NCBI GenBank assembly: GCA_002422865.1
Contig: DITN01000011.1
Coordinates: forward strand, 31,297 to 86,787
DNA from: Bacteroidetes bacterium UBA6183
GTDB taxonomy: Bacteria; Bacteroidota; Bacteroidia; UKL13-3
Direction: 5' to 3'
Length of the DNA stretch: 55,491 nucleotides
The translations under genes were made by a program, and so were the position numbers. Below are positions 26,563-35,916 of this stretch, piece after piece (positions within the stretch are counted from its first letter, which is position 1; each line of letters starts with the position of its first letter). The notes under the pieces are model-generated. The model worked only from the letters and a program-made list of their open reading frames with translations, was not told the origin of the DNA and searched no databases.

Positions 26563-27695
26563 CTAAAATAATGTAAGTAAAAACCCCATCACTGAACCAC
26601 CTAAAACAACAAAGGCACTATTTATTTTCTTGTATCCAAATGCGATTATTATACTTAAAACTGCAATCAAAATTGTTCGCCAATCGGTAACCGTGTCTGC
26701 GCCCATTTCAAAGCAAACTGCAACAATAATGGATACAGACGCCACATTAACTGCGTCAAGAAATACCGAAAACAATTTCGAGTTTCGCATTTTCTTTGCC
26801 ATTGGATTAAGTAATGCCACAAATACAAACGAGGGCAAAAATATCGCTATTGTGGAAACCAATGCCCCATGCCAACCATTGATTTGATAACCTATAAAAG
26901 TTACGGCAGAAAAAACAGGACCGGGTGTGAATTGCCCTACAGCAATCGCGTCAATTAGTTGTTGTTTGGTTAAGAGTCCTGTAGAAACAAACTCTGTGTC
27001 GAGAAATGCAAACAAAACATACCCACTACCGTATAATATTGCACCAATTTTCAAAAAAACACCGAACAAGTTAGCGTTTGTAGCAGAAAGAATAGTTGTG
27101 TTGGTGATTTGCAATAAGGTTAATGGTAAAAAACTGTTGATATTATTTTGTTTGTTGTTTCGTTGATAAGCCAGGAATAATGCTAGAAAACCAGCACCGA
27201 ACATCAAATAGATTTCGCTAATATTTAGTAACGACCCAACCAAAACAACTAACCCAATAATTGCCAATTCGGTTGATTTAAGTGATTTTTTTGCCAAAGG
27301 AAAAATTGCACCCAATATTATGGCAATAATTGCTGGTTTTATTCCATAAATGAAGGATTGAACTTCGGGTAGCTGTCCGTATTTTTTGTAAAGCCAAGCA
27401 AAAAAAACAGTAATGATAACTGCTGGTAAAATAAAACAAAGACCTGCCACTATTAAACCTTTCCACCCGCCTTTTTCGTGCCCGATATGAATAGCCATTT
27501 CAGTACTATTTGGTCCGGGAATTAAATTTGTTACACCGATTAAGTCAAGAAAGTGTTGCTCGGTCAGCCATTTTTTTTAGTAACCACTTCGTCTTGCATC
27601 ATTGCTATGTGTGCAGCAGGACCACCAAAACCAATTGTACCGAGTTTTAAGAAAAGTTTTGATATATCCTTTAGGTCAACTTTATTTTCCATCAT
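26563..27695 (-). pseudogene. chrA: Chromate transporter ChrA, frameshifted in an A-run
   Basis: The intact downstream part encodes 311 residues beginning MAIHIGHEKGG, with about ten membrane spans and the second-half ChrA motif GQFTPGPVFSAV. Upstream in another frame, from ATG 27695, lies the missing N-terminus: MMENKVDLKDISKLFLKLG, the GFGGPAAHIAMMQDE motif, then VVTKK. The frames break at a run of eight T (27571-27578; A on the coding strand). One extra base restores ...TKKKWLTEQHFLDLIGV...LIPGPNSTEMAIHIG and gives a normal 377-residue CHR-family chromate/sulfate antiporter. Either the gene is a recent pseudogene or the base was lost in sequencing. Its start overlaps the end of the doxX-like gene by 14 bp. 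Confidence 0.88.
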
Positions 27696-28112
27696 TCATT
27701 ATTCTTTTGTCTACTGACCATTTACCACCGCCCTCTTTCAATAGAAAAATGCTCCCTAAAAGCATGGCCCAATCCGTTCTGCTTCCATGAAGCAACTCCC
27801 AAAACCCTTTTTCTAAAAAAACCTCAGATTTAGTTGTTAGAAAAGCAACAAGCATAATTATAATCAAAGGAATACTTGCCAATCGCGTCAATAACCCTAA
27901 CAAAATCAATGTACCACAAAGTATTTCGAATGTACCTACAAAACTTCCTAAAAACTCGGGAATAGGTAATCCAATTTTTCCAAAGCGTCCTGCCCCTCTC
28001 TGTGAAGTAAATAAAAACTTCTGTATTCCTTCGGATAAAAAACAACCCCAACAATTAACCGTATAATAATTATTGAGTTAGAATGATTTGTATGTATAAG
28101 TTTTTTTAACAT
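27682..28112 (-). pseudogene. DoxX family membrane protein, frameshifted in a T-run
   Basis: From ATG 28112 the reading starts MLKKLIHTNHSNSIIIIRLI and VGVVF, then loses frame at a run of six A (28038-28043; T on the coding strand). Adding one base restores LSEGIQKFLFTSQRGAGRFG, followed by KIGLPIPEFLGSFVGTFEIL, continuous with the open frame that ends at 27682 (LGLLTRLASIPLIIIMLV ... GKWSVDKRIMNDGK). The restored product is 143 residues with four membrane spans and the DoxX G-Q-K-F and GTFEILCG features, normal for the family. It is the upstream partner of chrA, overlapping it by 14 bp. The function of such short DoxX proteins is uncertain. Confidence 0.85.
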
Positions 28113-28204
28113 AATGGCTAAACAAGAATTTTAATTGTTTCTGGTAGTTTTGAGTAGTTTCTATCCAACTACTTTAATCTATTCTCTAACACCCCTCTTT
28201 CAAA

Positions 28205-29116
28205 CTATTTCATCTTATTCCTTTTTACCAAAAAAGGCAATAAAATCTGGCTGAAATCATTCCCTACATTAGCTTCAACAAACTCAATTTTATATTGTGC
28301 GCACTTTAATTTAAGCTCTTGCTGATGCTGGTTTAATGCTGCCAAATATTGTTCTTTGACTTGTGCCGGGAACAACTTCATTTGTTCTCCCGTTTCACTA
28401 TCAACAAACAAATAAGGTCTGTTTACAAAATCAAATTCGTGTTCGGTTTTATTATCCAACACATGAAATAAAACCACTTCGTGTTTGTTGTATTTTAAAT
28501 GTTGTAATGCTGCAAATAATTCTTCGTTTTGGGCTACATCACCAAACATATCACTAAACACCATCACCAAACTTCTGCGGTGCAATCGTTCGGCAAGGTG
28601 ATGTATGCTTTCCGCAATATTTGATTTGGTTGGTTTAACAGCAGGTTTTAAAAGTTCCTCCATTTTGGCATACAACATGCGCACATGGGTTTGCGAAACC
28701 TTACACTCACTGTGGTAATACAAATCTTCATCAAACAAGGAAAGTCCACTTGCATCGCGTTGTTTACGTAACAATTGCATAAGCGATGCCGCTGCAAAAA
28801 CACTAAAGCGCATTTTGTTTAAACCCTCGGTTGGGTAAAACATACTACCCGAAGTATCTATCACCATCTGACAACGTAAGTTGGTTTCTTCCTCGTAACG
28901 TTTAACAAACAACTTATCGGTTCGCCCGTATAACTTCCAATCAATGTGCTTCGTGCTCTCACCGGTATTGTATATCCTGTGTTCGGCAAACTCAACCGAA
29001 AAACCATGAAACGGACTTTTATGTAACCCTGTAATAAAACCTTCCACCACTTGTGTGGCCAATAGCTCTAGATTGTTGGTATTTAAAAGTGTTTCGGGTG
29101 ATAACATGTGTTGCAT
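28205..29116 (-). CDS. DUF58 protein with von Willebrand A-like domain
   Basis: This 303-residue cytosolic protein contains the DUF58 hallmark STKHIDWKLYGRTDKLFVKRYEEE. A vWA-like fold follows, with the metal-site (MIDAS) start IDTSGSM and a later VFSDMFGD strand. DUF58 proteins normally accompany a MoxR-type AAA ATPase and act with it in assembly of periplasmic or membrane complexes; the direct role is not established. No MoxR gene is adjacent here. The membrane spans found at the N-terminus of some DUF58 proteins are absent. It faces the acyltransferase gene divergently, with 115 bp between them. Confidence 0.85.
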   Translation of the reverse strand: MQHMLSPETLLNTNNLELLATQVVEGFITGLHKSPFHGFSVEFAEHRIYNTGESTKHIDWKLYGRTDKLFVKRYEEETNLRCQMVIDTSGSMFYPTEGLNKMRFSVFAAASLMQLLRKQRDASGLSLFDEDLYYHSECKVSQTHVRMLYAKMEELLKPAVKPTKSNIAESIHHLAERLHRRSLVMVFSDMFGDVAQNEELFAALQHLKYNKHEVVLFHVLDNKTEHEFDFVNRPYLFVDSETGEQMKLFPAQVKEQYLAALNQHQQELKLKCAQYKIEFVEANVGNDFSQILLPFLVKRNKMK

Positions 29117-29231
29117 AACTACTAATTACAACGCAAAATAAGACAAAGAAGTGAATTTATGCTTAATTAATACATTGGTAATATAGGGTTAATATGCGGA
29201 TAACAATTTCGCATGATTAATAACCGGAAAT

Positions 29232-30995
29232 ATGTCGACCGAAGAACTAATAAGCAAAGATGCTGTAAGCAAAGGATTAAAGCTGCAAAAACTGAAATTA
29301 GCCTCACTTGCTCCTTTAATTATAAAAGCATTGAAGCTTGAAAAAGTAAATAAACTATATGCAAACCATGCTGAAACAAAAGGAATGGAATTTGCGGACG
29401 AGATATTGAATGACCTTCAGGTGGCCTATGAGTTTAATCCGGAAGAGCTAAAAAATGTACCACAACACGAACCCTTTATTGTAGTGGCCAACCACCCATA
29501 TGGTGGCATTGATGGTTTGATGTTGTTACGCATACTTACACAAGCGAGACCCGATTTTAAAATCATGGCCAATTTTTTATTGCAACTCATTCCTACACTT
29601 AAAGATAATTTCGTTTCAGTTAATCCATTTGAAAAAAGCAGTAAAACAGGAATGAATGTAAGCGGAATAAAAAGGAGTTTACAACTGTTGCAAGAAGGTC
29701 ACCCTGTTGGTATTTTTCCGGCCGGAGAGGTTTCATCATTACAACTAAACACCTTAAAAATTAGTGACAAACTGTGGAACCCAGTGGTTGGGAAAATGAT
29801 TTTGAAAGCACAGGTTAAAGTTGTTCCTGTTTATTTTAGCGGCCACAACAGCATTGTATTTAACTTACTTGGATTGGTACATCCTGCTTTGCGTACTGCC
29901 AAGCTACCATCAGAGTTGTTTAACAAGGCCAATGAAAAAATACAAGTACGTATTGGTAAGCCTATCAATATAAAAACAATTAACGAGTTTAACGACCCTA
30001 ATGAATTGTTACGATTTTTACGTGCCAAAACATATGCACTTGAATCGTCATTAGAGGTAGAACACCGTTCGTTCATTTCTAAACTAAAGTTTCAGAAACC
30101 AAACGAAGCAGAGCCAATTATTGATGAAACGCCCACACAATTATTGGAACAAGACATCGCACAATTACCTGCAAAAAATCTACTGTTAACTCATGATGGA
30201 TTTAAGGTGTATGTGGCCGGTGCGCGCAACATACCTAGTGTGTTAAGAGAAATATCGAGGTTAAGAGAAATTACATTTAGAGAAGTAGGCGAAGGTACTA
30301 ACCAAAGTTGCGATACCGATGAATACGACTTAACCTACAAGCATCTGTTTATTTGGGATGAAGAACAAAAAAAAATAGTTGGTGCTTATCGTATAGGCTT
30401 AGGAGATGTACTACACAGAAGGTATAAAAAGAAAGGTTTTTATGTAAACGAGTTGTTTAAATTACACAAGGATTTTAACCCTGTTTTAAAAAACAGCTTA
30501 GAGTTGGGGCGTTCTTTTGTAACTAAAGAATACCAACGTAAACCTTTTAGTTTAATGTTGCTTTGGAAAGGTGTAAATGCATTTTTACAACAACATTCTA
30601 ACCGGTATAAATACCTCATTGGACCTGTAAGTATTAGCAACAGTTTTTCATCCTTATCAAAAGATTTGTTGGTTGATTTTATTAGAAAAAATCATTTTGA
30701 TGACCATTTGGCTGAGTATGTAAAACCACGTAAAAAATATAAATATCAACACAAAGGTGAAGGCTCGGCTTTAAAAGACATGTCGAATAACGACATTAAA
30801 GTTTTAGATAACATGATATCGGATATTGAAGTGGCTCACACCAAAATACCGGTATTGCTTAAAAAGTATTTAAAACAAAATGCCAAAATCATCGCATTTA
30901 ATATAGACCCTAAGTTTAACAACTCGCTTGATGGATTTTTGGTGATGGAGGTTGGTGATATACCTGAAGATACTTTTGAAATGGTAATGAGGTAA
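29232..30995 (+). CDS. PlsC-like acyltransferase fused to an OlsB-like GNAT: candidate amino-acid lipid synthase
   Basis: This 587-residue protein has two acyltransferase modules. The N-terminal PlsC/lysophospholipid acyltransferase domain (about 60-260) has NHPYGGIDG (the HxxxxD catalytic motif) and IFPAGEVSS. The C-terminal domain (about 310-510) resembles the OlsB/hemolysin-type GNAT fold, with AYRIGLGD, a basic KKKGFYVNELF stretch, LELGRSFV and YLIGPVSISN. In OlsF-type enzymes and split OlsB/OlsA or GlsB/GlsA systems, the GNAT part N-acylates an amino acid with a 3-hydroxy fatty acid and the PlsC part adds the second chain. This suggests synthesis of ornithine, glycine or similar aminolipids. 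Domain order and the amino acid used need testing. Confidence 0.8.
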   Translation: MSTEELISKDAVSKGLKLQKLKLASLAPLIIKALKLEKVNKLYANHAETKGMEFADEILNDLQVAYEFNPEELKNVPQHEPFIVVANHPYGGIDGLMLLRILTQARPDFKIMANFLLQLIPTLKDNFVSVNPFEKSSKTGMNVSGIKRSLQLLQEGHPVGIFPAGEVSSLQLNTLKISDKLWNPVVGKMILKAQVKVVPVYFSGHNSIVFNLLGLVHPALRTAKLPSELFNKANEKIQVRIGKPINIKTINEFNDPNELLRFLRAKTYALESSLEVEHRSFISKLKFQKPNEAEPIIDETPTQLLEQDIAQLPAKNLLLTHDGFKVYVAGARNIPSVLREISRLREITFREVGEGTNQSCDTDEYDLTYKHLFIWDEEQKKIVGAYRIGLGDVLHRRYKKKGFYVNELFKLHKDFNPVLKNSLELGRSFVTKEYQRKPFSLMLLWKGVNAFLQQHSNRYKYLIGPVSISNSFSSLSKDLLVDFIRKNHFDDHLAEYVKPRKKYKYQHKGEGSALKDMSNNDIKVLDNMISDIEVAHTKIPVLLKKYLKQNAKIIAFNIDPKFNNSLDGFLVMEVGDIPEDTFEMVMR

Positions 30996-31053
30996 AAACA
31001 ACCACTTGATTTAATTCTAATTATTGTTTAAACTCGTATTAAGTAATATAATC

Positions 31054-31422
31054 ATGAACCAAATCAATATTTCTGAAAAACAGATGAACGTAGTTTACCT
31101 CATTGTTTTAATCCTGTTGTTGGCCCCCGCTTTATTATTTATTGTTGATTTTGAAACCCGCATGATTGGCAACCCTGATTTGCTGCAAAGTATACACTCA
31201 TCTATTCTGTGGTACGTTTTGGTGCCGGTGTTTGTTTTGATAAAATTAGGACAAGGATTTAAGGTTATCCCTGACTATCAACCAAACCCATTAAAAGTTA
31301 TTTGGCCAAACTTTGATGAAGTACATTATCCAAACGCATACAAATACATGAAGCGCTCTGATTCATTAATTATGGTTATGGTATTCATCTTTGCCTACTT
31401 AAAAATTACTCACCAAATTTAA
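31054..31422 (+). CDS. Small membrane protein of unknown function
   Basis: A 122-residue protein with probably three membrane spans: MNVVYLIVLILLLAPALLFI (about 10-29), ILWYVLVPVFVLIKLG (about 50-66) and a final LIMVMVFIFAYLKI. A hydrophilic loop with PNFDEVHYPNAYKYMKRSD lies between the second and third. ATG 31054 is preferred over an in-frame TTG at 31024. It follows the acyltransferase gene by 58 bp on the same strand and may be co-transcribed. I do not recognise the family. Confidence 0.6.
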   Translation: MNQINISEKQMNVVYLIVLILLLAPALLFIVDFETRMIGNPDLLQSIHSSILWYVLVPVFVLIKLGQGFKVIPDYQPNPLKVIWPNFDEVHYPNAYKYMKRSDSLIMVMVFIFAYLKITHQI

Positions 31423-32055
31423 CTAATCAATAATTTTTAGCTGTAGCGCAATTTTTATCAGCTCGGCAATGCTGTGTACTTCTAATTTACGCATGATGTT
31501 GGTACGGTGGGTATCAACAGTACGCGGACTGATATGAATTCTCTCTCCTATTTCGGTATGCGATAATCCTTGTGCTACATGTCTTACAATCTCACGTTCG
31601 CGTGGTGTAAGCACGTAGCGTTTATCGATGTTATCATCCACCCGATTTAATTCTTTAGCCACATCACCACTAAAATAAGTTCCACCATTTGCTATTAACT
31701 TTAAAGCTGTAATTAACTCTTGTTTACCGGTATTTTTCAGAACATATCCTTTCACACCTGCATCTATCATATCTGTAATTACTGCCTTATCCCCGAACAT
31801 ACTTAATGCTAAAATTTTTTGTTCGGGTTTGATGCGTCTAATCGCATTTGCAAATTGAATGCCATTCATTTCGGGCATGTTGATGTCTGTTATCATTACA
31901 TCTACATTCATTTTTTTTACACGCTCAATGGCTTCTGTGCTTCTTAGTGCTTCACCCACAATTTTAAACTCACTTTCGTTTAACAACAAAGCCTTAATGC
32001 CATCAATCAACATATGATGGTCGTCAATAATAAAAACAGTAATAGGGTTTTGCAT
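31423..32055 (-). CDS. NarL/FixJ-type response regulator
   Basis: This 210-residue protein has an N-terminal receiver domain with the acidic pair IDDHH (11-12), the phospho-acceptor Asp57 in MITDINMPEMNG, the Thr/Ser position ALSMFG and the Lys in YVLKNTG. The C-terminal LuxR-type helix-turn-helix reads LTPREREIVRHVAQGLSHTEI and GERIHISPRTVDTHRTNIMRKL. It is a typical two-domain transcription regulator controlled by a histidine kinase, but no complete kinase lies in the window. The PAS protein at 22.6-24.8 kb lacks an ATPase domain and is not adjacent. Its stop abuts that of the convergent membrane-protein gene. Confidence 0.93.
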   Translation of the reverse strand: MQNPITVFIIDDHHMLIDGIKALLLNESEFKIVGEALRSTEAIERVKKMNVDVMITDINMPEMNGIQFANAIRRIKPEQKILALSMFGDKAVITDMIDAGVKGYVLKNTGKQELITALKLIANGGTYFSGDVAKELNRVDDNIDKRYVLTPREREIVRHVAQGLSHTEIGERIHISPRTVDTHRTNIMRKLEVHSIAELIKIALQLKIID

Positions 32056-32093
32056 AAACGTTAGGGCATTTAAACTAAAATCAAATAAACAAA

Positions 32094-32118
32094 AAAGGTC
32101 GGTATAAAACCGACCTTT
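32094..32118 (-). terminator. Terminator after the transaldolase-like gene
   Basis: A perfect 10-bp stem (AAAGGTCGGT with ACCGACCTTT) with a 5-base loop, followed on the minus strand by a T-run (from the A-run at 32091-32096). It lies 26 bp past the stop at 32145 and insulates the response-regulator promoter. Confidence 0.88.
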
Positions 32119-32144
32119 ATATAATATTCTTTACCAGAAAAAAA

Positions 32145-32801
32145 TTAGCTGTTCGCTTTTTTGTGATCAGCTAAAAATTGTGCTAAACCTTTATCGGTTA
32201 ATGGATGATTTAACAATGCTAAAATAGCGCTTAACGGGCTGGTAATAACATGCGCACCGTATTGTGCCGATTTAATGATATGAACCGGGTTACGTATTGA
32301 TGCTGCTAATATTTGTGTTTGATAACCTTGTACCGCAAAAATTTGAGAAATTTCTGCAATCAATTGCATACCATCGTAGCTGATATCATCCAATCTTCCA
32401 ACAAACGGAGAGATATAGGTAGCACCTGCTTTAGCCGCTAAAATGGCTTGCCCTGAACTAAAAATTAACGTACAATTGGTACGAATACCTTTTGAAGAAA
32501 AATACTTAATGGCTTTAATACCATCTTTAATCATCGGTATTTTAACCACAATATTTTGGTGTAAGGCTGCAAGTTTTTCACCTTCAGCAATCATGCCTTC
32601 ATAATCAGTACTGATTACTTCTGCACTTACATCACCATCAACAATATTACAAATGTCAACATAGTGTTTTAAAACGGCTTCTTCACCTTTAATACCTTCT
32701 TTAGCCATTAAAGAAGGATTGGTGGTAACACCATCTAAAATTCCAAGGTCGTTTGCCTCGGCAATTTGAGCCAAATTGGCTGTATCAATAAAAAATTTCA
32801 T
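32145..32801 (-). CDS. Transaldolase/fructose-6-phosphate aldolase family (TalC/MipB type)
   Basis: This 218-residue protein starts MKFFIDTANLAQI (ATG 32801). An in-frame start further upstream would overlap the divergent methyltransferase and adds unconserved sequence. Motifs are LDGVTTNPSLMAKEG, VVKIPM with the Schiff-base Lys, RTNCTLIFSSGQAILAAKAGA, SPFVGRLDD and the C-terminal TSPLSAILALLNHPLTD. These define the short single-domain transaldolase/FSA family. Which of the two activities dominates cannot be settled from the motifs. It has its own terminator downstream. Confidence 0.92.
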   Translation of the reverse strand: MKFFIDTANLAQIAEANDLGILDGVTTNPSLMAKEGIKGEEAVLKHYVDICNIVDGDVSAEVISTDYEGMIAEGEKLAALHQNIVVKIPMIKDGIKAIKYFSSKGIRTNCTLIFSSGQAILAAKAGATYISPFVGRLDDISYDGMQLIAEISQIFAVQGYQTQILAASIRNPVHIIKSAQYGAHVITSPLSAILALLNHPLTDKGLAQFLADHKKANS

Positions 32802-32864
32802 TACGGTTAAATTTGCATGCAAGATTAAGGTTTTTAGGTGTATAATTATAATTATTTTAAAACA

Positions 32865-33446
32865 ATGACAGATCAAGAGTTTTGGGACAATAGGTGGCAA
32901 CAAGGTCAAACGGGCTGGGATTTAAAAGGCGTTTCGCCTGCAATAAAGCAGTACATTGATCAACTCACCAATAAAAATACGCGCATTTTAATACCCGGAT
33001 GCGGAAATGCTTATGAGGCTGAATATTTGCTGCAACAAGGATTTAATCAGGTAACGGTGATTGATATTGCACCAACATTAACCCAACAGCTCAGCAGTAA
33101 ACTTAAACCTTTTATTGAAGCAAGAAAACTTCATGTTATTTGCAGTGATTTTTTCGAGCACGAATCAACCTACGATATCATTATCGAACAAACCTTTTTT
33201 TGTGCCATCACCCCCACACAAAGAGCAGATTATGCAAAACACATGCATAAATTATTAACTCCCGGAGGTAAATTAGTTGGTTTGTTGTTTAACACCGAGT
33301 TTAATGGCGGACCACCATTTGGCGGAAATACGACAGAATATTTGGAGTATTTCAAACCATATTTTAAACATATCAGTTTTACGCCTTGTGAAAATTCTAT
33401 AACACCACGCGCTGGCAAAGAAGTTTGGATGGAAATAGAAAAATAA
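32865..33446 (+). CDS. SAM-dependent methyltransferase, TPMT family
   Basis: This 193-residue protein begins MTDQEFWDNRWQQGQTGWDL, the family-typical start with FWxxRW and GW, then ILIPGCGNAYEAEYL (SAM-binding glycine motif), VTVIDIAP (acidic ribose-binding strand) and FNTEFNGGPPFG. The layout is that of thiopurine S-methyltransferase-like enzymes, which methylate thiols, selenols or halides; the natural substrate here is unknown. ATG 32865 is preferred over an in-frame start at 32838. It is divergent from the aldolase gene, with 63 bp between starts. Confidence 0.88.
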   Translation: MTDQEFWDNRWQQGQTGWDLKGVSPAIKQYIDQLTNKNTRILIPGCGNAYEAEYLLQQGFNQVTVIDIAPTLTQQLSSKLKPFIEARKLHVICSDFFEHESTYDIIIEQTFFCAITPTQRADYAKHMHKLLTPGGKLVGLLFNTEFNGGPPFGGNTTEYLEYFKPYFKHISFTPCENSITPRAGKEVWMEIEK

Positions 33447-33453
33447 CACATAA

Positions 33454-33489
33454 AAAAAGCGAACCTGAAATCCATCAGATTCGCTTTTG
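33454..33489. terminator. Bidirectional terminator between the methyltransferase and TonB receptor genes
   Basis: A long imperfect hairpin: AAAAGCGAA pairs with TTCGCTTTT and an inner CTGA pairs with TCAG across a 6-base loop, with one mismatch. A-rich sequence on the left and T-rich sequence on the right let it serve both convergent genes. Confidence 0.82.
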
Positions 33490-33508
33490 TATAACAACCT
33501 ACAACTAA

Positions 33509-35890
33509 CTATATTTTTGCGCCAACGCCAATGTACCACACACGTCCTTCTGCAGGTAATAAACCCGGACCGGGATATCCACCGGCCCTGCGGGTAAAAT
33601 ATTTGGTATCAAAAACATTATTTATTCCACCACTGATGTGGTAAGATTTTTTAACCATTAATTGAAACGACCAATCAGCCACTTCGTAACTTGGAATTAA
33701 ACCTGCGGTTGCAGTAGCATTGGGTTTGGTTGTATTTAAAGCATCGGCAAATGCGTCACCTACCATACTAAATTGTGCAGAGGTAGTAAACCCTTTATAG
33801 CGGTATGTTAAACCAAAACGATGAATATACTTTGGTGCATTTTCAACACGTTTTCCCGTTTGATTTTTGCTGATATCAGGATCATTCCATGATACATATT
33901 CTGCTTGAGTAAAGGCCATTGCTGCAAACACATTAAAATGACCACCTTTAAATGTTTTAAACAAATTGGTTGGCGATACTTCTATGTAACTTTCAATACC
34001 TTTACTTTCTGAGGCACCAATGTTGGTGCGGTAATTTTTACCATTTACGGTATAACTTCCAATTCTATTTCCGTAGCGCATAAAATAAGCGCTTACATCA
34101 AAACTTACCAAACGACCTAAACTACCGCGGTATCCTAAATCAAAGTTATAACCAGAGGCATCTTTTAAATCAGGGTTGATAGAATCTGTAGTAGCCACAG
34201 AAATATCACTAAATAATACCGGACGATAACCTTGTGTAATGTTTGCATACACATTGGTATTGCTGGTAACTTTATACTGGCTTCCTATTCCTAACAACAC
34301 AAAGCTGCGGTCACTATTTCGGTCAACATTTTTAGCATCTAAAATACCTTGAGCAGTATTTCTTAAATACTCGTAACGTACACCCGGTGTAATGCTAAGG
34401 CGCTTATTGATGTTAAATAAATGCTCGGCAAAAAAGGCCATGTTTTGGGTATAAAAAGTTAAATCACGGCTTAATGTATTTTGTTCTGTTGCTAAACTGT
34501 ATTCCGTTCCGCGGTTACCAAATTTGTTTTGAATTCTATCTGTATTGCCCGCATAATATCTGCCACCAACGGCCAATGATTGTTTTTGTTTACCAAAATT
34601 ATAGTTGTATAAATGACGAGCTTCAACCCCATAATTATTGTATTTATCCTGATCAACCAAACGTAAACCATACACACCATTCGCATCTTTTACATCAGCC
34701 GTGTTAATCGCATTCATAAACCCTATACTTGAGCGCTCACCCATTAACCCAAATGCTTTTATGTTTAATTTATTATTGGTGTTGATTTGATAATCGAAGT
34801 TTAATGCTGCAATATTCCACACCAATTTAAACCAGTTACGACTGCGGATAGATTGTTGTGCATCTGCTTTGTACATCGAATCGGTTAAACCTCCCGGTTG
34901 TTGCACCAATTGGTCCATGCGCGTATACTCAGCATTGATGGTGATTTTTTTAGTGAGTTGGTAACCTAAATTTACATAACCATTCCAAGTATTGTATCCA
35001 TTATTTTGTCTCCAACCATCCGATCTGCGGTAATTGATATTGGCGTAATAACTAAATTTTTTGTAGTTACCGCCAATGGCATTAAATGTACTAAACATGC
35101 CATAACTGCCAAGCGTTTGTGTACTTTCAACACCAATCTTTTTACCACTTACCGACCGTTTTTTGATGTAATTAATTACCCCTCCAAATTGTGGACCATA
35201 TTGCAAAGAGGCCGCACCTCTAATCACTTCTATTCTATCTAATGATTCAACCGAAGGTGTGTAATAAGCTTCAGGATAACCGAATGGATCGGCTGCTATG
35301 TCATAACCATTTTGACGGGTGTTAAACTCCCACATTCTATTAGGACTTAACCCTCTTGAGGCTACACCCATTTGAACACCACTGCCATCACTTTCCCATA
35401 CCTGAATACCTGGCACTTTTGCAAACAATTGACGCGAGTTGTTTTGTGCTAAATTTGCAGTTGCAGCAGATAAACGAATTACCTCAGTTTTTTTTCCTGC
35501 ATATATCACATTATCTTTTACATCAGGCATACGCTCTATACCTTTATTTACAGTTAAATCCTTAATCTCAACTTCGGGCAGTTGAATATTATTACGTAAA
35601 ATAACATCACCCAATTCTACATCTTTCGTTTCATCTTCCACTGTAAAAAAACTTAAGGTAACCAACTGTCCACCTTTTTCTGTTTTTAACTCATAACTAC
35701 CCTTTAATATTTGTTCAAACACAAAAACACCATTTGCATTTGTGGTAGTTTGAACACCATTAGTGAGGTACAACATTTGGTTTGACTGAGCTTCTTGGTT
35801 ATCGTTAACCAATATCCCTTTAACATTTGAAGCACTTAAAGAACCTGCTATCCAAAATAATAAAACGAAAACGTATAAACCTTTCTTCAT
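33509..35890 (-). CDS. TonB-dependent outer-membrane receptor (FecA-like)
   Basis: This 793-residue protein has a signal peptide (about 1-20), then a carboxypeptidase-regulatory-like beta domain (about 22-95, NVKGILVNDNQEA ... VFVFEQILKGSYEL). The plug domain (about 120-235) has RQLFAKVPGIQVWE, GVASRGLSPNR and SLDRIEVIRGAASLQYGPQFGGVINYI, and a 22-strand barrel runs to the C-terminus. The closest pattern is FecA-like ferric-siderophore receptors. The substrate is inferred to be an iron chelate because of the family and a palindromic operator candidate in the promoter. It is monocistronic; no FecR/sigma pair is adjacent. Confidence 0.88.
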   Translation of the reverse strand: MKKGLYVFVLLFWIAGSLSASNVKGILVNDNQEAQSNQMLYLTNGVQTTTNANGVFVFEQILKGSYELKTEKGGQLVTLSFFTVEDETKDVELGDVILRNNIQLPEVEIKDLTVNKGIERMPDVKDNVIYAGKKTEVIRLSAATANLAQNNSRQLFAKVPGIQVWESDGSGVQMGVASRGLSPNRMWEFNTRQNGYDIAADPFGYPEAYYTPSVESLDRIEVIRGAASLQYGPQFGGVINYIKKRSVSGKKIGVESTQTLGSYGMFSTFNAIGGNYKKFSYYANINYRRSDGWRQNNGYNTWNGYVNLGYQLTKKITINAEYTRMDQLVQQPGGLTDSMYKADAQQSIRSRNWFKLVWNIAALNFDYQINTNNKLNIKAFGLMGERSSIGFMNAINTADVKDANGVYGLRLVDQDKYNNYGVEARHLYNYNFGKQKQSLAVGGRYYAGNTDRIQNKFGNRGTEYSLATEQNTLSRDLTFYTQNMAFFAEHLFNINKRLSITPGVRYEYLRNTAQGILDAKNVDRNSDRSFVLLGIGSQYKVTSNTNVYANITQGYRPVLFSDISVATTDSINPDLKDASGYNFDLGYRGSLGRLVSFDVSAYFMRYGNRIGSYTVNGKNYRTNIGASESKGIESYIEVSPTNLFKTFKGGHFNVFAAMAFTQAEYVSWNDPDISKNQTGKRVENAPKYIHRFGLTYRYKGFTTSAQFSMVGDAFADALNTTKPNATATAGLIPSYEVADWSFQLMVKKSYHISGGINNVFDTKYFTRRAGGYPGPGLLPAEGRVWYIGVGAKI

Positions 35891-35916
35891 ATAGATAATT
35901 GCTATTAAATCGGTAG

